A stretch of 59,265 nt of DNA from Corynebacterium sp. HMSC29G08 (GTDB lineage Bacteria > Actinomycetota > Actinomycetes > Mycobacteriales > Mycobacteriaceae): contig NZ_KV786259.1 in the NCBI RefSeq assembly GCF_001806875.1, positions 1 to 59,265 on the forward strand, read 5' to 3'. The position numbers and the translations under genes were made by a program. The number at the start of each line of letters is the position of its first letter. Within the stretch, counting starts at the first letter, position 1. The notes below the pieces were generated by a model that worked only from the letters and a program-made list of their open reading frames with translations, was not told the DNA's origin and searched no databases. Shown in pieces: positions 17,025 to 26,842 of the stretch.

Positions 17025-20000
17025 CTAGGCTTCCTCAGGAGCAATCAGTGCTGCCAACTCGTCTGCACCCGGAAGATCGCGCGGGGCAAAGTCCTCGCCG
17101 GTGCGCACATAGAAGAACATCGCTCGCACCGGTTTGTCGTCCCCAGCTATACGACGCCACGCTTCCCTATACACCGCCAACTGCAGCTTCGCCGCCTCCA
17201 TATCCGCGTGCGTGGGCTTCATACCAGTCTTCCAGTCCACGACGGTCCACCCCTCATCGTCTTCAAAGATGGCATCGATTCGCCCGCGCACCACCACGTT
17301 GCCAAGCGCAAGCTCAAACGCACGCTCCACAAACGCCGGGGTGCGGCCAGCCCAGTGGCTCTGCTCAAAGGAGCTCTTGAGTTGCTCAAGCACCGCGGCA
17401 TCGACGTCTTCTTGCTCGCTTCCCGGCAGCTCATTTTCATCCAGCAGCGGGCGCGCACCGAAGAACTCTTCCAGCCACTCGTGGAATGCCGTGCCGCGCT
17501 TGGCGTACGTGTTCGGCTTAAACGGCACCGGCCTGCGCGCACGCCGGGCGAACTGGGCGGCGTCAGCGCGAAGCGCCACCACGTCAGATGCGGTGAGTTC
17601 ACCGGGCAGCACCACCGGGACCTCGGCGCGCTGCAGCGCTTCGTGTTCTTCAATCAGGGCGCTAACGTCGCGCTCCCACTGTTCATACCGGGGATCTGCG
17701 TCGCTGGCTTCCGGCATTGCTTCGCGTGCGCTTGCCACCGCTTCGCCTGCCGCGATGATCTCCGGCGAAGGCACGAAGTCTGGCCACAGGCCCACGCGTT
17801 GCTCGCTGTTGGCGTCCTGTACAGCACGGGTGTCATCGCTTTCATCGGATCCGTCCCACCAGGTGACCACGCATTGCTCATCTACCTGCTCACGCATCTG
17901 AGCAAAGTGCTCATACGGCGCGATGTCCCGAGTGGTACCCGGCGCGGTGCGTGACGCAGTGACGTACAGATTGCGGGCCGATCGGGTCACGGCGACATAA
18001 AACAGTCGCGCTGATTCTTCTGCTTCACGCCCACGGACAAACTTCACCCACTGTTTCGCGGCCTTCTCAAACTGCGAGCGAGTATCCACCTCTGCAAACT
18101 CCGGGGTGATTTCAGTATCTGCAAACGTATCGTCCTGCAGCAGTTTGATCTGCCCTAAAAACGTGCCGGCTTTTGCCCCGTAGGTGCCTGCATCCGCGTG
18201 GAGCACTGCCACAGTGTCCCATTCCAGGCCTTTCGCCTTGTGCGCGGTGAGCAGCTGCACACGGTCGGTTTGCACGCTCACGTTGCCGGGCTCAAGACCA
18301 TCTTCTAGCGAACGCGCCAGGTCAAAGTAGTCCAGCAGGCCGTCCGGACTGGATCCTGGGTACTTGGCCACCTCATCTAGCAAGCGATCCAAGTGAGCGG
18401 CACGGGTGACGCTGTCGCGGGCAAGAACCTCGGTGCGGATGTTAAAGACACTCATGATGTCTGCAAACAAGTCCGCCAAACGCTTGCCCAAGCTGTGTGT
18501 GCGCAGCCAGCGCAGTTTCGCGCTGAGGTCTTTCAGGCGTGCAAGGCCCTTGTCCGAGTAGCGTTCCGGCTCGCCCAGATCCGCCACCGCATCTGCCAAC
18601 CCCGCGCAGCGCTCAGAACGGGCGTTGACTTCGGCAGCACGATCCACGAGGTCTTCCAGTTCGCGCTGCAGGCGCTCCTGCGCGCTCATCTCGCCAGCGG
18701 GTACTTCGGCACGCTCAGCGTTATCGGGATCTTGCCCACGTTCCCGGGCGCGAAGATTCTCGGCGCGTGCAGCAAGCGCCTGAAGATCCGCCAGGCCAAG
18801 GCCTACGGCGCGCCCGCCGAGTACCCGCAGCGCGGCCGCCGAGTCCCCTGGGCGTACCAGCATGGTGGCTATAGCCACGGTGTCTGCTACCTCCGGCACC
18901 GCCAGCAGGCCTGCCACACCCACGATTTCATAGGGCACGCCACGGGCTTCCAGTGCCTCTGCAATGGCCGCGGTGTGGCGGTTTTTACGCACCAACACGG
19001 CAGTCTTGAACGCTTCGCCTGTTTCTTGCGATGTCTCCCACAGCCGCTGCAGCTCATCAGCAACAAACGTGATCTCTTCATCCTGGGTGTTGAAGTAGCC
19101 CAGCTGCACCCGGCCGGCATCAGCACCCTCGCGCGGCTGCAACGGCTCAACGGCGCGATCTTGGCCTGTGCCCAAAATCTCGTCGGATACACCGTTGGCT
19201 AACTCCAACACCTCAGGTGGATTACGCCACGAGGTGGTCAGCTGCTTCTTCGGCGCCGGTGAACCGTCCGCCTGTGGGAAGTCTGACACAAACGCCGCTA
19301 AGTTCGCCGCGGTTGCGCCGCGCCAAGTGTAGATAGCCTGCATAGGATCACCCACCGCGGTCACGGTCAGCCCCGGATCCTGGTTTTTACCAAACAGGCT
19401 GGTCAGAAGAACACGTTGGGCGTGTGACGTGTCCTGATATTCATCCAGCATGACCACCTTGAAACGGCGACGCTGACTCTCCCCCACCTGTGCGTGATCA
19501 CGCGCCATGGCTGCTGCCACAGACATCTGCTCATTAAACGTGACCACCCCGCGACGGCGTAGTTCCGCCTGCAGCTCAGCAGCCAGCGGCAGGTATGCCG
19601 CACGCTCCTGCTGGATGGCACGCCACTTGGTCATATCCGCCGAGTATTCACCTTTGGTGCGCTTGCTGCCGGTGAGCTCTTCAGTTTCTTTCAAGAAAAT
19701 CGACGCGTTTTCCGCAACGTCTTTGGGGTCCGCCAGCTCATTGCCCATGGAGGTGACTAGCCCCAACAGGTTTTCCACAACGGAATTAATCTTGCGGTTC
19801 GAGCCGTCTTCAGCCAGCAGTCGGCCGGAGTAGTTCGCCACCACGTCTGTGGCCACGGCGTGCAGCTCTGCGTCTGTAATCAGGCGTGCATCCGGCTCCA
19901 CCGGCACCAAAAGGCCATACTCCCGGATCAGGTCACCGGCGTATGCGTCATACGTGGACACCGTCGGCGCGATTACCTCAAGTGCTTCACCCAACTCACC

Positions 20001-20330
20001 GGTAGGGTCTAGTCGCGCAACCAGCGCGCTATCTGCAGCCAGGGTGGCCAGCCGGTCACGGATACGCTTGTCCAGCTCGCGTGCCGCCTTACGGGTAAAC
20101 GTCAGGCCCAGTACTTGGTCGGGGCGCACAAACCCGTTGGCTACCAGCCACACCACGCGCGCAGCCATGGTCTCCGTCTTACCGGCACCCGCACCGGCGA
20201 CTACGAGCAGGGGACCTAGGTCCGCGCCAATCACATCCGCCTGCTGAGGCGTTGGTGGAAACTTCTGCTTCAGCGCTGCTGACAGTGTCTTTGGCGGCAT
20301 CACAGTTTTTTGGGGCATCGCATTAGACAT
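17025..20330 (-). CDS. adnB: AdnB subunit of the AdnAB helicase-nuclease
   Basis: 1101 residues. An intact UvrD-like motor is at the N-terminus (Walker A VVAGAGAGKTETM, Walker B DEYQDTSHAQR, later LTAHKAKGLEWDTV) and a RecB-type nuclease at the C-terminus (WTVVDWKTGMKPTHADMEA, then LQLAVYREAW). AdnAB resects double-strand breaks in actinobacteria in place of RecBCD. The ATG at 20330 overlaps the adnA stop as ATGTCTAA; a TTG 6 bases upstream is an alternative. Its motor appears intact, unlike that of AdnA. Confidence 0.93.
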   Translation of the reverse strand: MSNAMPQKTVMPPKTLSAALKQKFPPTPQQADVIGADLGPLLVVAGAGAGKTETMAARVVWLVANGFVRPDQVLGLTFTRKAARELDKRIRDRLATLAADSALVARLDPTGELGEALEVIAPTVSTYDAYAGDLIREYGLLVPVEPDARLITDAELHAVATDVVANYSGRLLAEDGSNRKINSVVENLLGLVTSMGNELADPKDVAENASIFLKETEELTGSKRTKGEYSADMTKWRAIQQERAAYLPLAAELQAELRRRGVVTFNEQMSVAAAMARDHAQVGESQRRRFKVVMLDEYQDTSHAQRVLLTSLFGKNQDPGLTVTAVGDPMQAIYTWRGATAANLAAFVSDFPQADGSPAPKKQLTTSWRNPPEVLELANGVSDEILGTGQDRAVEPLQPREGADAGRVQLGYFNTQDEEITFVADELQRLWETSQETGEAFKTAVLVRKNRHTAAIAEALEARGVPYEIVGVAGLLAVPEVADTVAIATMLVRPGDSAAALRVLGGRAVGLGLADLQALAARAENLRARERGQDPDNAERAEVPAGEMSAQERLQRELEDLVDRAAEVNARSERCAGLADAVADLGEPERYSDKGLARLKDLSAKLRWLRTHSLGKRLADLFADIMSVFNIRTEVLARDSVTRAAHLDRLLDEVAKYPGSSPDGLLDYFDLARSLEDGLEPGNVSVQTDRVQLLTAHKAKGLEWDTVAVLHADAGTYGAKAGTFLGQIKLLQDDTFADTEITPEFAEVDTRSQFEKAAKQWVKFVRGREAEESARLFYVAVTRSARNLYVTASRTAPGTTRDIAPYEHFAQMREQVDEQCVVTWWDGSDESDDTRAVQDANSEQRVGLWPDFVPSPEIIAAGEAVASAREAMPEASDADPRYEQWERDVSALIEEHEALQRAEVPVVLPGELTASDVVALRADAAQFARRARRPVPFKPNTYAKRGTAFHEWLEEFFGARPLLDENELPGSEQEDVDAAVLEQLKSSFEQSHWAGRTPAFVERAFELALGNVVVRGRIDAIFEDDEGWTVVDWKTGMKPTHADMEAAKLQLAVYREAWRRIAGDDKPVRAMFFYVRTGEDFAPRDLPGADELAALIAPEEA

Positions 20331-23325
20331 CTGCAATCACCATTCCTTCCGGCTGCACCGGGCACAGTGAGCGCACCTGGCAGTACTCACACCCCGATCC
20401 AGTTGTAGCTGTCAGTGTTGGGCCCGCCATCGCCTCCGGCAGCGGGCGAATAAGCTGCGCAAACTCCCCTAGCTCCTCGGGCGATTTCGCTGACTGTTCA
20501 CGGGTACCAACGGCTTTTGTTGTAGACCCTGGGTAGACCAGCACAGCACTGCCAATCTGCATACCATCACCGCGGGCATCCCGGATCTCTTCGCCGCGCA
20601 GCTCACCGTTACTCAGCGCCAGCTGGTACGCCAGCAGTTGTTTGTTGTCATCCGTTTCCTTTTGTGTGGGCATGTTCGAACCACTCTTCAGGTCCACAAT
20701 GCGAACCAGCCCGCCTTCGTCTGCCTCAAGCCGGTCTACTCGTCCGCGAATTCGCAGCCCGGTTTCCATATCCACGGTCACATCCACTCCAGCCTCCACA
20801 GCCAGCAGCTCATGACGCGCTTGCGCAGCCACCACCCACGTATCAATACGATCCAAAAGCCGAGCAAAATCCGCCAGGTCACGTTCGTTTTTCCACGAAG
20901 GCCCGTCCTGCATTTCTTCCCTCGCCGCCATCACCGCCGCACGCGCTTTGGCTGCTTCCATACCGCGGCCCAGCGCCTCAAAATACGCGTGCGCAAGGGA
21001 GCCGTGAATCATGTTCATCGTCTCGTCCAGCCCCACCATGCGCTCAAGTACCTCGCGCATTGGGCATTCCAGGAGTTTCTCAATCCGCGAAGGCGACAGC
21101 GCCGTTCGTTGCTGCAGGGCTTCGCTTGTAGACGCCCCGCGCAACCCCCACCACTGCCCCTCACCGGCCCCACTGACACCAGCGTTATCAAGGCGCGCTA
21201 GCTGCCGCGCTGCCTGCGTACGAGCAACCGCGTCACACTCCGGGTCAGTCAACACACGCCGAAGCTGCGCAATGACTTCGTCTTTGGCCAGCACCTTAAC
21301 CGTATCTGCGTCAGCCTCAACGGCTTGCACGTTGAAGCTGGTGCAGAACTCTTCAATAAAGCGCGAGGGGGTAACTACCTCATCGCTGTCCTGGTCATCC
21401 ACTGCGGTAACCAAGAGGTGTTTCGTGGCACGCGTGGTGGCCACGTGGAACAGACGCCGCTCTTCCACCAAGCGCTCCGAGGCGTGCGAGACCGGCACCG
21501 CCGGATCCACCCCAGCATCAAGCAAATCAATCAAATCCTCTTGGCGGAACATGGTTCCGGTCTCCCCCAGCGAGGGCCAGGAATGCTCGTGCACGCCCGC
21601 CACAATCACCCGGCCAAACTCCCGGCCTGCCGCCCCGTGGGCGGTAATCACATGCACTGCGTCGGGTTTTGCGGTACGCCGATCACGCACACCGGTAGGC
21701 AGTTCCTGCTGCGCGATGTATTCAATGAAGGACCCAACACCTGCGGTTGGGCGCCGTTCCGTAAAGTCACCCGCAGCGTCAAACAACGCCATCGCCGCAT
21801 CCAGGTCACGGTCTGCCTGCGAACCGGTTGCGCCACCGCGCAACGCCGCCGCCATCAGGCGATCCGACAAGCCCGTTGCCGCCCAGACTGCCCACAGCAC
21901 TTCCTCCACGCTGCCGTTGGCCGCAAGTGCCTCACGGCCGGCCTCCAACACGGAGCGCATACGCGCCAAGATCGCTACCTCACGATCCGTAAGCACGCCC
22001 TCAAAGTCCGGCAGTTCCTCATCCGTAGCCAGCAGGCAGTGCAGCACCACCTCCGCATTTTCCTCTGGGGCAAAACGCCGTAAACCCCGCAGCAGTCTGC
22101 GCAGCGTCACCGGATCCGCACCACCGACCGGACCCAGCAAAAGATCGCGCCACTGCGTAGCTTGAAGCTCGCTTCCCAACGCCTCCAACCCAAGCAGGAG
22201 GGATACAACAATGCGTTGCTCCGCTAACACCACATCCGTGGGATCCAGCATCACCGGCACGCCTGCCGCCAGCATGCTTCGGCGAATCGGCTCAATCATC
22301 GGCGTGGAGCGCACCACCACAGCCATCGAAGAAAACGGCTCACCGTGTTCAAAGTGGGCACGCCGAATCGTATCCACCAGCGTTGCGTGGTGCGTTTGTT
22401 CCTCCGGCGCAATCACCACCTGGCGCTGCGGCGAACGACGCGTCGCACCCAAGTCAATCACCTGGTGATCTAATCCGCCCATGTTGGCAAAAAAGCGTGG
22501 GGACGCACCGCGGAACCTAAAGACTGCCTGCTCCACATCACCACCAACCACACCAAGCGTGGCGCGCTGCAACAGGTGCGAAACCAACTGCGCGGAAGCC
22601 GGGGCGAGATGCTGCGCATCATCCACAATCACCGCATCCCACGTCTCTGTAATCTCGCCCGCATTCATGCCTGCCAGTACCTCAGCCACCAGCTCAGAAG
22701 CCGAGTAGCGCAACGCACCCGTCAGACGCATCACCTGCTGGTATTCACGCAAGAAATCACCTGCAGCAGACCAGATCGCAATGTTGTGTTCCTCACCCAA
22801 ACGACGCAGATCATCTGGGCCCAAACCACGCTCGACGGCGCGCAACAAAAAGTCACGCAGCTGCCGAGCAAAGCCCACCATAGGCAGCGCGGGGCGCAGC
22901 TCCTGCGGCCACGTGCCCGTGCCGTCTTCGGAGTTACCAATCAAAAGCTGGCGGATCATCGCATCCTGCTCAGCGCCAGAAATCAGCCGGATCTCCTTAT
23001 CCGTCTGCTGGCGAAGCAGCGCAAACGCCAACGAGTGCACCGAACGTACCAAAGGCTCATCCACCACAAAGCCTGTGGCGGCAAGACGCTCCGACAGCTC
23101 CGCACGAAGACGTGCACCGGACTCCTTTGAAGAGGAGATCACCAACACCCGCCCGCGGGCCACGGCCTGAACAGCAGTGTCTACAAGAAAACTAGAAACA
23201 CCTGCACCTGCGTCTCCCGTGACCTTCCACAAGCCAGCGCTGGGCAGATCAACAGGCCACGTACGTGGCGTGGTGTCAGTCGGGCGCGATACAAGGTAAG
23301 CGCGAGGTGTAACCGGTGAGCTCAT
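20323..23325 (-). CDS. adnA: AdnA subunit of the AdnAB helicase-nuclease (degenerate Walker A)
   Basis: 1000 residues. The helicase part begins with GDAGAGVSSFLVDTA, where the Walker A lysine is replaced by Val, so its ATPase may be inactive. The C-terminal nuclease has VRIVDLKSGSNMPTQKE, and the four cysteines that would hold an iron-sulfur cluster are seen as LLECPMR and, near the end, CEYCQVRSLC. It pairs with AdnB, encoded just downstream. ATG 23325 (MSSPVTP) is preferred; an ATG 9 bases upstream is also in frame. It is translationally coupled to adnB. Confidence 0.92.
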   Translation of the reverse strand: MSSPVTPRAYLVSRPTDTTPRTWPVDLPSAGLWKVTGDAGAGVSSFLVDTAVQAVARGRVLVISSSKESGARLRAELSERLAATGFVVDEPLVRSVHSLAFALLRQQTDKEIRLISGAEQDAMIRQLLIGNSEDGTGTWPQELRPALPMVGFARQLRDFLLRAVERGLGPDDLRRLGEEHNIAIWSAAGDFLREYQQVMRLTGALRYSASELVAEVLAGMNAGEITETWDAVIVDDAQHLAPASAQLVSHLLQRATLGVVGGDVEQAVFRFRGASPRFFANMGGLDHQVIDLGATRRSPQRQVVIAPEEQTHHATLVDTIRRAHFEHGEPFSSMAVVVRSTPMIEPIRRSMLAAGVPVMLDPTDVVLAEQRIVVSLLLGLEALGSELQATQWRDLLLGPVGGADPVTLRRLLRGLRRFAPEENAEVVLHCLLATDEELPDFEGVLTDREVAILARMRSVLEAGREALAANGSVEEVLWAVWAATGLSDRLMAAALRGGATGSQADRDLDAAMALFDAAGDFTERRPTAGVGSFIEYIAQQELPTGVRDRRTAKPDAVHVITAHGAAGREFGRVIVAGVHEHSWPSLGETGTMFRQEDLIDLLDAGVDPAVPVSHASERLVEERRLFHVATTRATKHLLVTAVDDQDSDEVVTPSRFIEEFCTSFNVQAVEADADTVKVLAKDEVIAQLRRVLTDPECDAVARTQAARQLARLDNAGVSGAGEGQWWGLRGASTSEALQQRTALSPSRIEKLLECPMREVLERMVGLDETMNMIHGSLAHAYFEALGRGMEAAKARAAVMAAREEMQDGPSWKNERDLADFARLLDRIDTWVVAAQARHELLAVEAGVDVTVDMETGLRIRGRVDRLEADEGGLVRIVDLKSGSNMPTQKETDDNKQLLAYQLALSNGELRGEEIRDARGDGMQIGSAVLVYPGSTTKAVGTREQSAKSPEELGEFAQLIRPLPEAMAGPTLTATTGSGCEYCQVRSLCPVQPEGMVIADV

Positions 23326-23343
23326 AGCCACCATCGTTACACA

Positions 23344-24054
23344 CTAGGGGCACACGATTTGCCCAACCCTTCGAAAATCAGGACCTATGTTCGATAGTGG
23401 CGTTGTGAGCTTGCGAAACTCCCACGCCTTTGCAAGCAACTGACGCAGGTTTGGAATGTGCGCCCAACGGTCAATCACACGCGCATCCACCGCATTCGCA
23501 ATCAGTCCATCAACCATCACAATCGCAGCCGTGTACCCACGCGGGCGCAGCTCAGCCGACGGCGTCAACGCTGCAACCGCCGGTGGCGCGTAACCGTCAA
23601 ACAAGCAGCGGCGCAGCAAATCCAAGTCCGCCACAACGTACTCGCCGCCATAGTCCTGCTCATCACCCGCCCAAACCGCGCGGTCAATCTCACGCCAAGA
23701 ACCCTCCACGGGTTCGGCGGTGGGTGCGGGGGTGGTGGACAACGCAGCGTCGATAAGCAGGGAAGCCCCAACAACCTCATCAACGCGCGCGGCGGGCTGG
23801 CCCTCAACAAACTCTGAAGCCACGAAGCCGCCAACAACAAAGCGGCCATCAGTTGCCCGCACAGAGCGCGAAAACCGCACACCCAAGCTCGATTCCGCCC
23901 GTTCACGGAGCTTGGCGGACCACACAGCGGCATCCTGCGCCGGGGCAACCACAACCCGGCCAAAACGCACGCCACCATCCCACACCTCAGATGTAGCTTC
24001 GCCCACCTCACCATCAAGCTGGAAGGCGCGCAACACGTGCTCGGGAATACGCAT
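23344..24054 (-). CDS. TIGR02569 family protein
   Basis: 236 residues, matching the actinobacterial TIGR02569 family (Rv3205c position). Recognisable pieces are MRIPEHVLRAFQL at the start, WDGGVRFGRVVV, and a C-terminal IDRWAHIPNLRQLLAKAWEFR. Membrane segments are absent. The function of the family is not known. It lies 11 bases after the stop of the DUF3152 gene, so both are likely one transcript, and 18 bases upstream of adnA. Confidence 0.8.
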   Translation of the reverse strand: MRIPEHVLRAFQLDGEVGEATSEVWDGGVRFGRVVVAPAQDAAVWSAKLRERAESSLGVRFSRSVRATDGRFVVGGFVASEFVEGQPAARVDEVVGASLLIDAALSTTPAPTAEPVEGSWREIDRAVWAGDEQDYGGEYVVADLDLLRRCLFDGYAPPAVAALTPSAELRPRGYTAAIVMVDGLIANAVDARVIDRWAHIPNLRQLLAKAWEFRKLTTPLSNIGPDFRRVGQIVCP

Positions 24055-24065
24055 CAGGCCCTCCC

Positions 24066-25166
24066 TCACAGCACCGCCGGGCGCGGATACGGCCATGGGT
24101 TATACCGACACGTATCGTCATTGTCTTCGTAGACCTCACCCGGGTCAAAGCTACGGAGCTGCGCATTGTTCAGGCTCAGCGTCTGCTGCATCATGACCGG
24201 CGCCAACGCACCATCCGCCGGGCACTGCTCATGGTGCGCAAAGCCCAGCGCATGGCCAACCTCATGGTTAATCACGTACTGGCGGTACGAACCAAGATCA
24301 CCCTGGAACGGAGCTGCGCCACGCACCCAGCGCGACTCATTAATCACCACGGTGTCCTCGCCCGTAATGCGGGTTCGGCAGCTGGTTTCCAAACCAAGCT
24401 CACCACCACACAACTCACGCGTGGTGTTCACAGAAGCTAAGCGGATACGCAGCGTCGGGTTATCCTCCGGCGCAACGTGCTCAAGCCTAAAACGCGGGTC
24501 ATTGGTCCAGCTCCGCGGGTCAAGCAAGGTGGCATCTACCATCGCAGACACCGCATCCGGTCCTCCATAGAGCGAAGTGTCAATGCCCTCTTCAACCTCA
24601 ACCACGTAGCGCACTGTCAACTCCTCACCAATGCCGCCAGCGGCACCCGGCTGGCCAATGACAAAGAAGTTGCCAGTACCCGACTCCGTATATGGCCCAC
24701 CCGGCGGCAAGTGATTGACATCCAGCACGGCCTCCGGCCTCTCCGCCGGCTCGCGGTGCGGCCAGTCGCCGTGTTTTTCGGCGCCGTGCTCCCCCTGCTC
24801 TCCACCGTCTTGCGCTGCACCGTCTTGCGCTGCAACCTCATCAGTACCTGCAGCGGTTACCACACCAGCATCTGGGTTCTGCACCATGTTGATCAGCACA
24901 AACACCGTGATCACAGACAGCACAGGGATGGCGTACGCGCGCCAGCCGTACTCGCGGGCAAAACGCACCCACCAGCCCTCAGTTACCTTGTAGGCATCTA
25001 CCTTGTAGGCATCCGGAAGCTCATGGCGCGCATGACGCCGGCCACCTTTTTTCGGCTCAGGCTCCCATTCGTCGAGTTCATCAAAAATGAAGTCGTCAAA
25101 ATCGTCCCAGGCGTCATCATTATTCGTGTCGCCCTCGTGGGTTCCTCGCTGGTGCCGTGTGGTCAT
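24066..25166 (-). CDS. DUF3152 zincin-like extracytoplasmic protease
   Basis: 366 residues. An acidic N-terminal cytosolic region (EGDTNNDDAWDDFDDFIFDE) is followed by one membrane helix near residues 75-95 (YAIPVLSVITVFVLINMVQ), so most of the protein is outside. The metalloprotease motif HEVGHALGFAHHEQC is the metzincin-type HExxHxxGxxH, with a downstream Met in PVMMQQTLS. Two Cys pairs (ELCGGELGLETSC and EQC...DDTC) may form disulfides. It is the Rv3207c type. TAAATT lies 8 bases before the ATG (leaderless). The 15-bp tandem repeat at 24986-25015 duplicates DAYKV before the membrane helix. Confidence 0.88.
   Translation of the reverse strand: MTTRHQRGTHEGDTNNDDAWDDFDDFIFDELDEWEPEPKKGGRRHARHELPDAYKVDAYKVTEGWWVRFAREYGWRAYAIPVLSVITVFVLINMVQNPDAGVVTAAGTDEVAAQDGAAQDGGEQGEHGAEKHGDWPHREPAERPEAVLDVNHLPPGGPYTESGTGNFFVIGQPGAAGGIGEELTVRYVVEVEEGIDTSLYGGPDAVSAMVDATLLDPRSWTNDPRFRLEHVAPEDNPTLRIRLASVNTTRELCGGELGLETSCRTRITGEDTVVINESRWVRGAAPFQGDLGSYRQYVINHEVGHALGFAHHEQCPADGALAPVMMQQTLSLNNAQLRSFDPGEVYEDNDDTCRYNPWPYPRPAVL
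24986..25015 (-). repeat. 15-bp tandem duplication inside the DUF3152 gene
   Basis: Two nearly identical 15-base copies (CCTTGTAGGCATCTA then CCTTGTAGGCATCCG on the plus strand) encode DAYKV twice in a row, in frame. Confidence 0.85.
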
Positions 25167-25177
25167 ATGCAGTTAAT

Positions 25178-25402
25178 TTAGCGCATGAACCCCACGGAAT
25201 GAGTTGCCGCCGAGCCCCGCTCGACGTACGCAATGCGATCCGTACGAATCAGGTAGCTACGCCCCTTCTCATCCTCCACCGTGATAGTCGGCGTGCCAGC
25301 CTCAATAGCGCTCTGAATCTTCGCAACAACCTCCTCGCTACCTTCCGGCAGGCGGATGGTCAGTTCACGAGAAATGTCTGCAAGACCAATCTTGATATCC
25401 AT
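25178..25402 (-). CDS. DUF3107 small protein (Rv3208A/TB9.4-like)
   Basis: 74 residues from MDIKIGLADISRELTI, matching the DUF3107 family; it is conserved in actinobacteria and of unknown function. TACAAT at 25415-25410 ends 7 bases before the ATG at 25402, indicating a leaderless start; an upstream in-frame ATG at 25411 overlaps that box and is unlikely. It lies 11 bases upstream of the DUF3152 start region and is divergent from the DEAD-box helicase. Confidence 0.85.
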   Translation of the reverse strand: MDIKIGLADISRELTIRLPEGSEEVVAKIQSAIEAGTPTITVEDEKGRSYLIRTDRIAYVERGSAATHSVGFMR

Positions 25403-25471
25403 ATCGGCCATTGTAACGGCCAGCTACACACCGCCTGTCTGCTGCCACGATCGCGGGCTAGACTGAAGCGC

Positions 25472-26842
25472 GTGGCTACAGACGCGTCTTACCAAAACAG
25501 TCCTGTCAAACAACCACCCACCTTTACGGATCTAGGGGTGGCCGCCGAAATTATTGACGCACTGGCAGAGCTGGGCATCACCTCCTCTTTCTCCATCCAG
25601 GAGCTGGCAATCCCCATTGCCCTCGACGGCCGTGACATCATCGGCCAGGCCCGCACCGGCATGGGCAAGACGTACGGATTTGGCATCCCGCTGCTGGACC
25701 GGGTCTTTGACGACGCTGACGTGGCCGAACTCGACGGCACCCCCCGTGCCCTAGTTGTAGTGCCTACCCGCGAGCTTGCCGTGCAGGTAGGCGAAGACCT
25801 GGAGCGCGTCGCGAAATACACGCCGGTGCGTCTAGCCACGATCTACGGTGGGCGTCCCTATGAGGAACAGATTGAGGCGCTGCAACGCGGCGTTGACGTG
25901 ATCGTGGGTACCCCGGGCCGCCTGATTGACCTGCATCAGCGTGGAGATCTGCGCTTGGACAAGGTGGCGATTCTGGTGCTGGATGAAGCGGACGAGATGC
26001 TGGACATGGGCTTTTTGCCTGACATTGAAAAGCTCTGGGCTGCGGTACCCGCCAACCTGCAGACCATGCTGTTTTCAGCCACCATGCCAGGCCCGATTCT
26101 GGCGTTAGCGCGTTCCAAAATGAACAATCCGCTGCACATTCGCGCTGAGGCGGAAGACGCTTCTGCAACCCACGCCAGCACCAACCAAGTGGTGTTTTTC
26201 TCCCACCGAATGGACAAGCCCGAAGTTGTCGCCCGCATCCTGCAGGCCAATGGCCGCGGCCGTACCATCATCTTTGCCCGCACCAAGCGCAGTGCGGCCG
26301 AGGTAGCCGAAGATCTGGCAAAGCGCGGCTTTTCGGCAGGGGCCGTCCACGGGGACCTGGGACAATCTGCTCGCCAACGTTCCTTGGACGCGTTTCGTGC
26401 AGGCGATGTGGACATCCTGGTGGCAACTGACGTGGCGGCCCGCGGCATTGACGTTGATGACGTCACCCACGTGATCAACTATCAAACCCCGGATGACCCA
26501 ATGACCTACGTCCACCGCATTGGTCGCACCGGTCGCGCGGGTAACTCTGGCACCGCGGTGACCTTGGTTGGTTTTGATGAGGCACACAAGTGGGAGCTGA
26601 TCAACACCGAGCTAGACCTTGATAACCCCACCCCGCCGGAGTGGTTTTCCACCTCACCAGAGCTTGCGCAGGCGCTGGATATTCCGGACTCAGCTTCGGG
26701 CACGGTGGGGGCTCCGCGTAAAGTGCACGGGGCACGCCCAGCGCGACTGGATCGCAGCGCTCACATTCGATCCCGTTCCGGGGCCCGTTCCCGAACCAAT
26801 TCTGGTTCCCGTTCCCGCTCCCGAGGAGGCCGACGCCGGTGA
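25472..26842 (+). CDS. rhlE: DEAD-box ATP-dependent RNA helicase (RhlE-like)
   Basis: 456 residues. Conserved motifs in order: Q motif with FSIQELAIPIAL, motif I ARTGMGKT, motif Ia PTRELAVQ, GG, TPGRL, DEAD in VLDEADEMLDMGF, SAT in MLFSATMPG, then in domain 2 IIFARTKR, ARGID in DVAARGIDV and HRIGRTGRAG. The tail is basic, Arg/Ser-rich and probably RNA-binding (RSRSGARSRTNSGSRSRS). The GTG start is preceded by TAGACT with a 7-base gap, so the mRNA is probably leaderless. The stop overlaps the next gene by four bases (GTGA). Confidence 0.92.
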   Translation: MATDASYQNSPVKQPPTFTDLGVAAEIIDALAELGITSSFSIQELAIPIALDGRDIIGQARTGMGKTYGFGIPLLDRVFDDADVAELDGTPRALVVVPTRELAVQVGEDLERVAKYTPVRLATIYGGRPYEEQIEALQRGVDVIVGTPGRLIDLHQRGDLRLDKVAILVLDEADEMLDMGFLPDIEKLWAAVPANLQTMLFSATMPGPILALARSKMNNPLHIRAEAEDASATHASTNQVVFFSHRMDKPEVVARILQANGRGRTIIFARTKRSAAEVAEDLAKRGFSAGAVHGDLGQSARQRSLDAFRAGDVDILVATDVAARGIDVDDVTHVINYQTPDDPMTYVHRIGRTGRAGNSGTAVTLVGFDEAHKWELINTELDLDNPTPPEWFSTSPELAQALDIPDSASGTVGAPRKVHGARPARLDRSAHIRSRSGARSRTNSGSRSRSRGGRRR

